Assembly: GCF_042680685.1 (NCBI RefSeq)
Contig: NZ_JBHUEA010000006.1
Span: 73,539 to 137,538 of the forward strand
Length of the DNA: 64,000 nt
Reading direction: 5' to 3'
Origin: Amnibacterium endophyticum
Lineage (GTDB): Bacteria; Actinomycetota; Actinomycetes; Actinomycetales; Microbacteriaceae
The notes beneath the pieces are model-generated. The model did not search any database. It was not told the origin of the DNA and saw only the letters and a list, made by a program, of their open reading frames with translations. A program made the translations under genes and the position numbers. Each line of letters begins with the position of its first letter. Position 1 is the first letter of the stretch. This document shows positions 33,022 through 42,200 of this stretch, piece after piece.

Positions 33022-34824
33022 ATGAGCACCCACCTCTTCGACGCGGCGCCCGGGGCACAGCAGGCGGCCGCGCTGTCGCCCGCCTTCCCCGACCGCGCCG
33101 CCCGCGGCACGGGCCCCAAGCTGCGGCGCTGGCAGGAGGAGGCGCTCGCCGCCTACTTCGAGCGCGAGCCGCGCGACTTCCTCGTCGCCGCCACCCCCGG
33201 CGCCGGCAAGACCACCTTCGCCCTGCGCCTCGCGAAGGAGCTGCTCGCGCGCGGCGAGGTCGACCGCGTCACCGTCGTCGCGCCGACCGACCACCTCAAG
33301 CGGCAGTGGGCCGAGTCGGCCGAGCGCGTCGCGATCCACCTGAACCCGGTCTTCCGGAACTCCGACGGCTGGCTCGGCAAGCACTGGCACGGCGCCGCGC
33401 TGACCTACGCCCAGGTCGGGGTCGACGCGGCCGTGCACAAGCGGCTCACCGAGGGAGCGCGCACCCTGGTGATCCTCGACGAGGTGCACCACGGCGGCGA
33501 CGCCCTCTCCTGGGGCGACGCGATGCGCGAGGCCTTCGGCGGCGCGACCCGCCGGCTGTCCCTGTCGGGCACCCCGTTCCGCAGCGACACCGCCGCGATC
33601 CCCTTCGTCGAGTACGCCCCCGACCAGCACGGCATCCGGACGTCGCTCACGGACTACGCCTACGGCTACCGCCGCGCGCTCGAGGACGGCGTCGTCCGCC
33701 CCGTGCTGTTCATGGTCTACTCCGGCGCGATGCGCTGGCGCACCAGCGCCGGCGACGAGGTCAGCGCCCGCCTCGGCGAGCCGCTGACGAAGGACATCAC
33801 GGCCCAGGCCTGGCGGACGGCGCTGTCGCCGGAGGGCGAGTGGATCCCCGCCGTCTTGAAGGCCGCCGACCAGCGGCTCACCGAGGTGCGGCGTCACGTC
33901 CCGGACGCCGGCGGCCTCGTGATCGCCTCGGACAAGACCGTCGCGCGTGCCTACGCGAAGCAGCTGAAGGAGCTGACCGGGCAGGCGGCGACCGTCGTGC
34001 TCTCGGACGAGAAGGAGGCGAGCGACCGGATCGCCGCGTTCTCCGCCGGCACCGACCGCTGGCTCGTCGCCGTGCGGATGGTCTCGGAGGGCGTCGACGT
34101 GCCGCGCCTGTCGGTCGGGGTCTACGCGACGAACGCCTCCACCCCGCTGTTCTTCGCGCAGGCGATCGGGCGCTTCGTGCGGGCGCGGAAGCGCGGCGAG
34201 ACCGCGTCGGTCTTCCTGCCGAACGTGCCGGTGCTGCTGAAGCTCGCGGAGCAGCTCGAGCTCGAGCGGGACCACGCCCTCGACCGGCCGGAGGCCGAGG
34301 CGGGCGACCCGATGGCCTCCGGGCTCGACGACGCGGCGCTCGACGCGGCGAACCGCTCGGAGAAGGCGTCGGAGGCGATGACGGCCCTCGGTGCCTTCCA
34401 GGCGCTCGGCAGCGACGCCGCCTTTGACCGCGTGCTCTACGACGGCGGCGAGTTCGGCTTCGAGGCGGAGGTCGGCAGCGAGGAGGAGCTCGACTTCCTC
34501 GGGCTGCCCGGGCTGCTCGAGCCCGACCAGGTGCGGGACCTGCTGCAGCACCGCCAGGCGAAGCAGCAGCGCCGCGGGAAGAAGGCGCCGGTCGCGGCAC
34601 CGGCCCCCGCGCCGCTCGCGGACATCCCGCTGCACCGACGGATCAAGGAGCAGCGGCAGCTGCTGAACGACCTCGTCGGGCTCTGGTCCCACCGCACGAA
34701 CGCCCCGCACGGCGCCATCCACAGCGAGCTGCGCCGCACCTGCGGCGGGCCGGCGGTCGCGCAGGCGAGCCCGGAGCAGCTGGAGGCGCGGATCGCGCTG
34801 CTGCGCAAGCGGATCAACGGCTGA
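33022..34824 (+). CDS. SF2 DEAD/DEAH-box helicase
   Basis: 600 aa. Superfamily 2 helicase: Walker A ATPGAGKTTF, DEVHHGG for motif II, SLSGTPFRSD for motif III and QAIGRFVRARKRGE for motif VI. After the two RecA-like domains comes a 200-residue tail of unknown function that ends in a helical part (RIALLRKRI). Resembles restriction-type or repair helicases often found alone in actinobacteria. The ATG at 33022 is used; an upstream GTG overlaps the -10. Confidence 0.88.
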   Translation: MSTHLFDAAPGAQQAAALSPAFPDRAARGTGPKLRRWQEEALAAYFEREPRDFLVAATPGAGKTTFALRLAKELLARGEVDRVTVVAPTDHLKRQWAESAERVAIHLNPVFRNSDGWLGKHWHGAALTYAQVGVDAAVHKRLTEGARTLVILDEVHHGGDALSWGDAMREAFGGATRRLSLSGTPFRSDTAAIPFVEYAPDQHGIRTSLTDYAYGYRRALEDGVVRPVLFMVYSGAMRWRTSAGDEVSARLGEPLTKDITAQAWRTALSPEGEWIPAVLKAADQRLTEVRRHVPDAGGLVIASDKTVARAYAKQLKELTGQAATVVLSDEKEASDRIAAFSAGTDRWLVAVRMVSEGVDVPRLSVGVYATNASTPLFFAQAIGRFVRARKRGETASVFLPNVPVLLKLAEQLELERDHALDRPEAEAGDPMASGLDDAALDAANRSEKASEAMTALGAFQALGSDAAFDRVLYDGGEFGFEAEVGSEEELDFLGLPGLLEPDQVRDLLQHRQAKQQRRGKKAPVAAPAPAPLADIPLHRRIKEQRQLLNDLVGLWSHRTNAPHGAIHSELRRTCGGPAVAQASPEQLEARIALLRKRING

Positions 34825-34844
34825 CGCTCGCCAGCTGGAGCAGG

Positions 34845-34863
34845 TGAGGTTAGCCTTACCTGC
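34845..34863 (+). promoter_or_regulatory. IdeR/DtxR-type iron box
   Basis: tgaggttagccttacctgc matches the known 19-bp DtxR/IdeR operator (ttaggttagsctaacctaa) at most positions of the core aggttagcct-acct. It covers a -10 (TAGCCT, 34851-34856) placed 7 nt before the ATG, so iron-loaded repressor would block transcription of the siderophore-interacting protein. Confidence 0.8.
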
Positions 34864-35805
34864 ATGACCCTCGTCGCGCCGTCCAGCGTCGACACCCAGG
34901 ACCCGCAGCAGCCGTTCCTGCTGCACCGGGTGCGGGTGGCGCGCCGCCTCCGCGTCTCCGAGGGCTTCATGCGGATCACCTTCGCCGGCCCCACGCTCGA
35001 CCGCTTCGCCGATCCAGGACTGGACCAGCGCATCAAGCTGATCCTCCCTGCCGCCGACGGCAGCCTCGACGCGATGCCCTTCGCCGCCGACTGGTACGCC
35101 GCCTGGCGCGCGCTGCCCGACGAGCGGCGGCCGGTCGTGCGGACCTACACGACCCGAGCGGTGCGCCCGGAGGCGCGGGAGGTCGACGTCGACCTCGTGC
35201 TGCACGAGCCGTGCGGGCCGGCCGGCCGCTTCGCCGCGGGGTGCGCCGAGGGCGACGAGGTGGTGCTGCTCGGGCCGAACCGCGGCTGCCCGGGCGGCGC
35301 CGGGGGCGTCGACTTCCGCCTGCCCGCCGCCGCACGATCGGTGCTCGTCGCGGGCGACGAGACGGCGCTGCCCGCCATCGCCCGCATCCTGGGCGGGCTG
35401 CCCTCGGAGATCACCGGACGGGTCCTGCTCGAGGTGCCCCACGCGGCCGACGCGGCGCAGCTGCCCGCCCACCCGGGGGTGACGGTGACCGTGCTCGAGC
35501 GCGGCGACGCCCGGGTGGGCTCGCGCCTGCTCGACGCCGTGCGCGTCGCCGCCTCGGCGCTCACCACGCCGCACCCCGGCGTCGAGCCCGAGGACGTCGA
35601 CATCGACTCCGCCGAGGGGATGCTCTGGGAGGTCCCGGGCGAGGCGGCGCCGGCGGACGCGCAGGCGCCCCTCTACGCCTGGCTCGCGGGCGAGGCCGGC
35701 GTCATCAAGGCGCTGCGTCGCGTGCTCGTCGGCGAGCTCGGCGTCGACCGCCGCTCGGTCGCCTTCATGGGCTACTGGCGGGCCGGTCGCTCCGAGGGGA
35801 CCTGA
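34864..35805 (+). CDS. siderophore-interacting protein (ferric reductase)
   Basis: 313 aa of the SIP/ViuB family: flavin-dependent cytosolic reductases that release iron from ferric siderophores. FAD motif RTYTTR near residue 96; NAD(P)H part AGDETALPAIARIL; C-terminal WLAGEAGVIKALRRVL and SVAFMGYWRAG. The iron box at its start fits iron-limited expression. Confidence 0.93.
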   Translation: MTLVAPSSVDTQDPQQPFLLHRVRVARRLRVSEGFMRITFAGPTLDRFADPGLDQRIKLILPAADGSLDAMPFAADWYAAWRALPDERRPVVRTYTTRAVRPEAREVDVDLVLHEPCGPAGRFAAGCAEGDEVVLLGPNRGCPGGAGGVDFRLPAAARSVLVAGDETALPAIARILGGLPSEITGRVLLEVPHAADAAQLPAHPGVTVTVLERGDARVGSRLLDAVRVAASALTTPHPGVEPEDVDIDSAEGMLWEVPGEAAPADAQAPLYAWLAGEAGVIKALRRVLVGELGVDRRSVAFMGYWRAGRSEGT

Positions 35806-35817
35806 CCGGGGCGCAAG

Positions 35818-35823
35818 TAGGGT
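35818..35823 (+). promoter_or_regulatory. -10 of the MSMEG_6728-type gene
   Basis: TAGGGT, 10 nt before the ATG at 35834. Confidence 0.5.
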
Positions 35824-35833
35824 CGGTCCGGCC

Positions 35834-36697
35834 ATGCAGACCTTCCTGCCCTCCGCCGACTTCGCCGAGAGCGCGGCCTCCCTCGATTCCGCGCGGCTCG
35901 GCAAGCAGCGCGTCGAGACGCTGCAGATCCTCCGCGCGCTCGTGCTGCCGACGTACGGCTGGCAGCGGCACCCGGCGGTCACCATGTGGCGCGGACACGT
36001 GCCTGCCCTGACCGCCTACGGTCTCGCCGTCGTCGACGAGTGGCGCGAGCGCGGCAACGCGGACGCGGTGCGCGAGCAGCTGCTCGAGTTCGCGCCCGAG
36101 GTCGCGGGGCGCTCGCAGCAGCGGCTCGCCGTCGAGGGGCTCATGCCGGACTGGCTCGGGGACTTCGCCGTGCACGAGAGCCACCGCTCCAAGCTGATCG
36201 CGAAGGACCCCGGGTTCTACCTGCCGCGCTTCCCGGGCACGCCGCTCGGACTCGACTACGTGTGGCCGGAGGGCGTCGGGACGCACGAGGCGGAGGACGC
36301 GCACGAGCTGTGGGTGCTGCGGGTGCCCTTCCTCGAGCCGTGGCGGGCGATCGGGATGCTTGGGCTGCCGGACGCGGGCCCGCGCGGCGCGACCGCGGCG
36401 TGGCGGACGCAGCTGCGGTCGTTCGAGGACGAGCTGGTGCCCGGGGTGGTGCTCGGCGTCTCCGCGGAGGACGACGCCCGGCGCGTGCACCTGGCCGAGG
36501 TCGCCGGCCCCGCCGCTCCCGCCACGATCGACGGCACCGGCTACACCGCCGTCGCGGCGGAGTTCACCGGGCTCGCCGTGCAGCGCCGCGCGCTGCCGAC
36601 GCCCGCTGCCCTGCAGAACCCCCGCCGCTTCTTCCGCGTCCCGCTGCCGGTGCCGGTGGGCGACCTCGTCACGCATGCGGAAGACTTGACGGAGTGA
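35834..36697 (+). CDS. MSMEG_6728 family protein (pyrimidine-dimer glycosylase-like)
   Basis: 287 aa. The first half, MQTFLPSADFAESA then LDSARLGKQRVETLQILRAL and YGWQRHPAVTMW, matches the actinobacterial MSMEG_6728 family, which is related to pyrimidine dimer DNA glycosylases; the RLGKQRVE stretch corresponds to their conserved N-terminal helix. The C-terminal third is not recognised. Activity is unproven. It shares a GTGA overlap with the rubrerythrin-VIT1 gene. Confidence 0.75.
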   Translation: MQTFLPSADFAESAASLDSARLGKQRVETLQILRALVLPTYGWQRHPAVTMWRGHVPALTAYGLAVVDEWRERGNADAVREQLLEFAPEVAGRSQQRLAVEGLMPDWLGDFAVHESHRSKLIAKDPGFYLPRFPGTPLGLDYVWPEGVGTHEAEDAHELWVLRVPFLEPWRAIGMLGLPDAGPRGATAAWRTQLRSFEDELVPGVVLGVSAEDDARRVHLAEVAGPAAPATIDGTGYTAVAAEFTGLAVQRRALPTPAALQNPRRFFRVPLPVPVGDLVTHAEDLTE

Positions 36698-37758
36698 CGT
36701 CCCCGAGCCGCGAGCAGATCCGCCGCTGGCGCGGCTACCTCGCCGACGAGCGCGCCGAGGCCGCCGTCTACCGGGACCTCGCGACCCGGCGCACCGGCGC
36801 CGACCGCGAGATCCTCCTCGAGCTCGCCGAGGCGGAGCGCCGCCACGAGCAGCACTGGCTGGACCTGCTCGGACCCGAGGGGGATCGTCCGACCCGGGTC
36901 GGGCTGCGCACCCGCGTGCTCGGCCTGCTCGCACGCCGCTTCGGCTCGGTGTTCGTGCTCGCGCTGCTGCAGCGCGCCGAGGCCGGATCCCCCTACGAGG
37001 AGGACCGCGACGCCACGAGCCGGATGGCCGCCGACGAGCGCATCCACGAGGAGGTCGTGCGATCGCTCGCCATGCGCGGCCGCGCCCGGATCTCCGGCAC
37101 CTTCCGCGCGGCCGTCTTCGGCGCGAACGACGGCCTCGTGAGCAACCTCGCGCTCGTGCTCGGGGTCGGGGCGGCGGGTGCGGGGAACGGTCTCGTGCTG
37201 GCGACGGGCGTCGCCGGGCTGCTCGCCGGTGCGCTGTCGATGGGGGCCGGGGAGTACGTCAGCGTCTCGTCGCAGCGCGAGCTGCTCGAGGCGTCCCGCC
37301 CGTCCCCGGAGTCGGGCCGCGCGCTCACGCGGATCGACCTCGACGCGAACGAGGTCGCGCTGGTCTTCCGGGCGCGCGGCATGGACGAGGACGAGGCAGC
37401 GGCGCAGGCGGCGCTCGTGCTCGGGGAGCGGGAGCGGGAGCGGCCGACGCTGCCGTCGCTCGACGTCGACGTGGAGGCCGTGGGCACCCCGATCGGTGTC
37501 GCCGCCTCGAGCTTCGGGTTCTTCGCCACGGGTGCGCTGGTGCCGATCGTGCCCTACCTGCTCGGCCTTTCCGGAGGAATCGCGGTCGCCGTCGCCTGCG
37601 TGCTCGTCGGCATCGCGCTGATCGGCACCGGGGCCGTGGTCGGGCTGCTGTCGGGCGCGTCGATGGTGAAGCGCGCAGGCCGGCAGCTCGCGATCGGGTT
37701 CGGCGCCGCAGCGGTGACCTACGCGCTCGGGCTCGCCTTCAACGCCGCCGGGATCTGA
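36694..37758 (+). CDS. rubrerythrin-VIT1 fusion membrane protein (MbfA-like)
   Basis: 354 aa. Residues 1-130 form a ferritin/rubrerythrin-like four-helix domain with metal ligands in DERAEAAVYRDL, EAERRHEQHW and DERIHEEVV. The rest is a VIT1/CCC1 iron-manganese transporter with about five helices: FRAAVFGANDGLVSNLALVLGV, AGALSMGAGEYVSVSSQRE, and C-terminal helices. MbfA of Bradyrhizobium has the same order and exports iron; an export role is inferred. GTG start overlaps the previous stop. Confidence 0.9.
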   Translation: MTSPSREQIRRWRGYLADERAEAAVYRDLATRRTGADREILLELAEAERRHEQHWLDLLGPEGDRPTRVGLRTRVLGLLARRFGSVFVLALLQRAEAGSPYEEDRDATSRMAADERIHEEVVRSLAMRGRARISGTFRAAVFGANDGLVSNLALVLGVGAAGAGNGLVLATGVAGLLAGALSMGAGEYVSVSSQRELLEASRPSPESGRALTRIDLDANEVALVFRARGMDEDEAAAQAALVLGERERERPTLPSLDVDVEAVGTPIGVAASSFGFFATGALVPIVPYLLGLSGGIAVAVACVLVGIALIGTGAVVGLLSGASMVKRAGRQLAIGFGAAAVTYALGLAFNAAGI

Positions 37759-37793
37759 CGGGCCTTCCAAGCGAGCCGGGGCAGGCTGTGCCC

Positions 37794-38663
37794 ATGACGG
37801 ACGAGCGGACCGACGGCTGGCTGCTCGGCGACCGGCGTGTGCCGCGGGTCGGCCTCGGCGCGATGCGGCTGCCCGGCGACGGCGTGCTCGGGCCGCCGAA
37901 GGATCGCGACGAGGCGCTCGCCGTGCTCCGGACCGCCGTCGAGCTCGGCGTGCGGCACATCGACACCGCGGACTTCTACGGCCCCCACGTCGCGAACGAG
38001 CTGATCCGGGAGGCGCTGTCGCCGTACCCCGAGGACCTCGTCATCGCGACGAAGGTCGGCGTCGTGCGCACGGCGCGCGGCGGCTGGCCGAACGCCGATC
38101 GACCGGAGCAGCTGCGGGAGCAGGTCCACGAGAACCTCCGCACCCTCGGTGTGGACATGCTCGACGTGGTGAACCTCCGCAACCGCACCGCCGCCGACCG
38201 GGTCACGAGCGAGCCGGGATCGATCGCCGAGCGGTTCGAGGCGCTCGCCGACCTGCAGCAGGAGGGCCTGATCCGCCACCTCGGGGTCAGCGCCGTCGAC
38301 GCGCAGCAGATCGCCGAGGCGCGCACGATCGCCCCGGTCGTCTGCGTGCAGAACGTCTACAACCTGGGGAGCCGCGGCGACGACGACCTGGTGTCGCAGC
38401 TCGCCGACGACGAGATCGCCTACGTGCCGTACTTCCCTCTCGGCGGCTTCAGCCCGCTGCGGTCCGACGCGCTCGACCGCGTCGCCGCCGATCTCGGCGC
38501 GACGCCGATGCAGGTCGCGCAGGCGTGGCTGCTGCAGCGGTCGCCGAACGTGCTGCTGATCCCGGGGACGTCATCGGTCGCGCACCTGCGCGAGAACGTC
38601 GCCGCGGGCTCGCTCGAGCTGCCGCCCGACGCGGTCGCCGAGCTCGACGCGATCGCCGGCTGA
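37794..38663 (+). CDS. aldo/keto reductase
   Basis: 289 aa. NADPH-dependent TIM-barrel oxidoreductase: HIDTADFYGPHVANELI with Asp and Tyr, ATKVGVVRT with the catalytic Lys, and VLLIPGTSSVAHLRENV for cofactor binding. The catalytic His position reads VVNLRN, where most AKRs have a HxP/HxD motif, so activity may be altered. I chose the ATG at 37794 over a GTG two codons upstream. Its stop is part of a perfect inverted repeat. Confidence 0.88.
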   Translation: MTDERTDGWLLGDRRVPRVGLGAMRLPGDGVLGPPKDRDEALAVLRTAVELGVRHIDTADFYGPHVANELIREALSPYPEDLVIATKVGVVRTARGGWPNADRPEQLREQVHENLRTLGVDMLDVVNLRNRTAADRVTSEPGSIAERFEALADLQQEGLIRHLGVSAVDAQQIAEARTIAPVVCVQNVYNLGSRGDDDLVSQLADDEIAYVPYFPLGGFSPLRSDALDRVAADLGATPMQVAQAWLLQRSPNVLLIPGTSSVAHLRENVAAGSLELPPDAVAELDAIAG

Positions 38664-38715
38664 TTCCGTTTCGAAGGTGATCCGGCGCCGCCGGATCACC
38701 TTCGAAACGGAATCA
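38661..38715. terminator. perfect 27-bp inverted repeat joining two convergent stops
   Basis: Arms 38661-38687 and 38689-38715 are perfectly complementary with a single central base. The outer three bases are the TGA of the aldo/keto reductase and the TCA (stop) of the GNAT gene. Confidence 0.8.
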
Positions 38716-39210
38716 GCGGACCATGCGGATCTCGGGCTGGCTCCCGAGGTCGGGGCCGAAGACGTGGCGGGCGCCGTCGGGGGCGAAGCCGTGCTTCGCG
38801 TAGAAGCCGCGGGCCCGGGGATTCGCCTCGAACACCCAGAGCTCGGCGGGGCCGGGCGGCAGGACCGCGTCGAGCAGCAGGCTCGCGAGCCCCGACCCGT
38901 ACTCCGAGGCGCGGACGTACAGCGCCCACAGCTCGCGGTCGCGCGCGGGCTCGCCCGCCGAGGCGTTCGGGCGTGCGGGCCCGGCCGACGCGAAGCCGAG
39001 CACCGTGCCGTCGCGGACCGCGATCCTGCTCGCCACGCCGCCGTCGGCGGGCTCGGCGAGGTTCGCCGTCCACCGCTCGACCCAGCCCTGCTCGGTGGCG
39101 TGGTCCCAGAACTCCGCGGGCAGCAGGGGGCTGTACGCCTCGCGCCACGACGCGTGGTGCATGCGCCCGAGCGCCTCGGCGTCCTCGGGTCTCGGCTCCC
39201 GGATCTCCAT
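38713..39210 (-). CDS. GNAT family N-acetyltransferase
   Basis: 165 aa. GNAT fold: N-terminal IREPRPEDAEALGRMHHASWREAY, a central LWALYVRASEYGSGLASLLL with the acetyl-CoA loop (R-x-x-x-G-x-G/A variant) and C-terminal GFYAKHGFAPDG. Substrate unknown. Lies downstream of dnaE2 on the same strand, but a strong hairpin separates them. Confidence 0.85.
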   Translation of the reverse strand: MEIREPRPEDAEALGRMHHASWREAYSPLLPAEFWDHATEQGWVERWTANLAEPADGGVASRIAVRDGTVLGFASAGPARPNASAGEPARDRELWALYVRASEYGSGLASLLLDAVLPPGPAELWVFEANPRARGFYAKHGFAPDGARHVFGPDLGSQPEIRMVR

Positions 39211-39215
39211 GCCTT

Positions 39216-39264
39216 CATCTTGTAGGCGGATCTCGCCGGCGGTCCGAGATCCGCCTACAAGATG
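39216..39264 (-). terminator. 20-bp hairpin after dnaE2
   Basis: Perfect arms catcttgtaggcggatctcg (39216-39235) and its complement (39245-39264), 9-nt loop, between the dnaE2 stop and the GNAT start. Confidence 0.7.
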
Positions 39265-39276
39265 GAAGACGCGTGG

Positions 39277-42200
39277 TCAGCGGAAGTCTCGGGAGACGTG
39301 GCGGGCGCCGATCGGCAGCGGTTCGAAGCGGTCGGCGACGACGTTGATCACGCCCTCGGGGGAGCGCTCGAGGATGCCCCGCACGATCATCGCGGGCGCC
39401 TCTCGGGCGACCCGGCGGTAGCGCTGCCACACCCCGACCGAGGCGATCACGTTGATCATCCCGGTCTCGTCCTCGATGTTGAGGAAGGTGATCCCAGAGG
39501 CGGTCGCGGGCCGCTGCCGGTGCGTCACGACCCCGCCGATCTCGACCCGTCGGCCCGACTCCGCGCTGCGCAGCGCGGCCCCGCTCAGCACGCCGCGCCG
39601 CGTCAGGTCGCCGCGCACGTGCGCGACGGGGTGGGAGTCCGGCGAGATCCCGGTCGCCCACAGGTCCGCGGCGACCCGGTCCATGCCCGTGGACTCCGGC
39701 AGCAGCGGCGGCTGCACGACGATCGAGGTGTGCGGCAGCGTGTCCGGCCGCTCCTCCGACGCGGGTCCCGCCGCCCACAGCGCCTCCCGGACCGTCATCC
39801 CGAAGCCCTCGAACGCGCCGGCGGTCGCGAGCGCCTCGGTCTGCGGGGCGGTCAGCCCGATCCGGCGGGTGAGGTCGCGGATGTCGCGGTAGGGCCCGTG
39901 CGCGGTGCGCTCCGCGACGACGCGCGCCGCGAGCCTCGCGCCGATGCCGGTGATCGCGGCGAGCCCGAGGCGGACCGCGTGGTCGCCGTCGCGCCGGTGC
40001 ACGCGGTGGTCGGGGGCGGCCGGGTCGAACACCGGCGGCACCTCCGGCTGCTCCTCCTCCAGGCACTCGGGGCGGCCGCGGGCGGGGGTGGTCTCGAGGT
40101 TCGCTGCGCTCGCACCTCGACCAGCGGGTGGGTTCGCTGCGCTCGTGTCCCGGGACCCGGTCGCGATCGGCTCGAGGGTCGCGTCGGCGAGGGAGAGGTT
40201 GATGTCGGGCCGACGGACGACGACGCCGTGCCGGCGGGCGTCCGCCGTGAGCGACGCGGGGGAGTAGAAGCCCATCGGCTGCGCCCGCAGCAGCGCCGCG
40301 AGGAAGACGCCCGGGTAGTGCAGCCGCATCCACGTGGAGGCGTAGACCAGCAGCGCGAACGACAGCGAGTGGCTCTCCGCGAAGCCGAAGCTCGCGAACG
40401 CCTGGATCTTCTTGTAGATCTCGTCGGCCGCGTCGCCCGTGATGCCGTTGCCCGCCATCCCCGCGTACAGCTTCTCCCTGAGCGACTCGATCCGCTCGAT
40501 CCCGCGCTTGCTGCCCATCGCCCGCCGCAGCAGGTCCGCGTCCTCGCCCGTGCAGCCGCCGACCGCCATCGCGATCTGCATCAGCTGCTCCTGGAAGATC
40601 GGCACCCCGAGCGTGCGGGCCAGCACCGGCTCGAGCAGCGGGTGCAGGTACGTCACCGGCTCCTCGCCGCTGCGGCGGCGCACGATCGGGTGCACGGCGC
40701 CGCCCTGGATCGGTCCGGGCCGGATCAGCGCCACCTCGATCGCCAGGTCGTAGAACCGGCGCGGCAGGAAGCGGGGCAGCAGCCCGAGCTGCGCCCGCGA
40801 CTCCACCTGGAAGACCCCGACCGCGTCGGCGCGGCACAGCTGGTCGTAGACGCCCGGCTCCTCCTTCGGGATTGACTCGAGCGTCCACCGCTCGCCCGTG
40901 TGCTCGGCCGCGAGGTCGAACGCGTACTGCAGCGCGGCGAGCATGCCGAGGCCGAGCAGGTCGAACTTCACGAGCCCCATGTACGCGCAGTCGTCCTTGT
41001 CCCACTGCAGCACCGTGCGCCCCTCCATGCGGGCGTGCTCGATCGGCACCACGTCGCCGACGGGCCGGTCGGTCAGCACCATGCCGCCGGAGTGGATGCC
41101 GAGGTGCCGCGGGGCGCGCAGCACCTGCTCCGCCAGCTCGACCACCTGGCCGGGGATGTCGTGGTCGGTGCTGGAGGTCACGGCGCCCCACCGCTCGACC
41201 TGGCGGCTCCACGCGTCCTGCTGGCCCGGGGAGGCGCCGAGCGCCTTCGCCATGTCGCGCACCGCGTTCTTCGGCCGGTAGGTGATCACGTTCGCGACCT
41301 GGGCCGCGTTGCGGCGCCCGTACACCTCGTAGACGTGCTGGATCACCTCCTCCCGCCGGTCGCTGTCGAAGTCGACGTCGATGTCCGGCTCCTCGTCCCG
41401 CAGGGAGGAGAGGAAGCGCTCGAACGGCAGGTCGAACTTGATCGAGTCGACGGCGGTGATGCCGAGCAGGTAGCAGACCGCGGAGTTCGCGGCCGAGCCG
41501 CGGCCCTGGCAGAGGATGCCGCGGGACCGGGCGAAGTCGACGATGCCGTGCACGATCAGGAAGTAGCCGGGGAAGTCCTTCTCCTCGATCACCGCCAGCT
41601 CGCGGTCGATGCGCGCCAGGTGCTCCGGGCGGGCGCGCGGGTACTTCACGGGGATCGCGTCCAGCACCAGCTTCCGCAGCCACGACATCGGCGTGTGGCC
41701 GTCGGGCACCGGCAGCTTCGGCAGGCCGGGCCTGAGGCTGCGGAGTGCGAAGGCCGTCTCGGCGGCGACCTCGAGGGTCGTCTCGACGGCGCCCGGGTGG
41801 CGGGCGAAGCGGGCGCGCTGCTCCGCGCCGCTGCGCAGGTGGGGCACGGAGGCGGGCAGCCAGCCGTCCATCTCGTCCAGGCTGCGCCGCGCGCGGACGG
41901 CGGCCATCGCCGTCGCGAGGCGGCGGCCCTCCGGCGAGGCGACGTGCGCGTTCGTCGTCGCGACCGCGCGGAGGCGCCGCTGCCGCGCCAGCGCGAAGAG
42001 CGCGTCGTTCGCCGGTCCGTCGAGCGGGTCGCCGGTGTCGAACAGCTCGACGACCACCCCGTCCCGGCCGAACGCGTCGACCAGCAGGTCGAGCTGCCGC
42101 CCCGCCGCCTCGGGGTCCAGGCCGGCCGGCGTGCGGAGCGCCTGCCGCACCCGCCCCTTGCGGCAGCCGGTCAGCGCGATCACCCGCCCCGCCAGCCGCT

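Noticed and set aside
32842..35985. Very long minus-strand open frame across the helicase and siderophore-interacting genes
   Set aside because: Antisense shadow produced by high GC content; no recognisable domain, and both plus-strand genes have full motifs and promoters.
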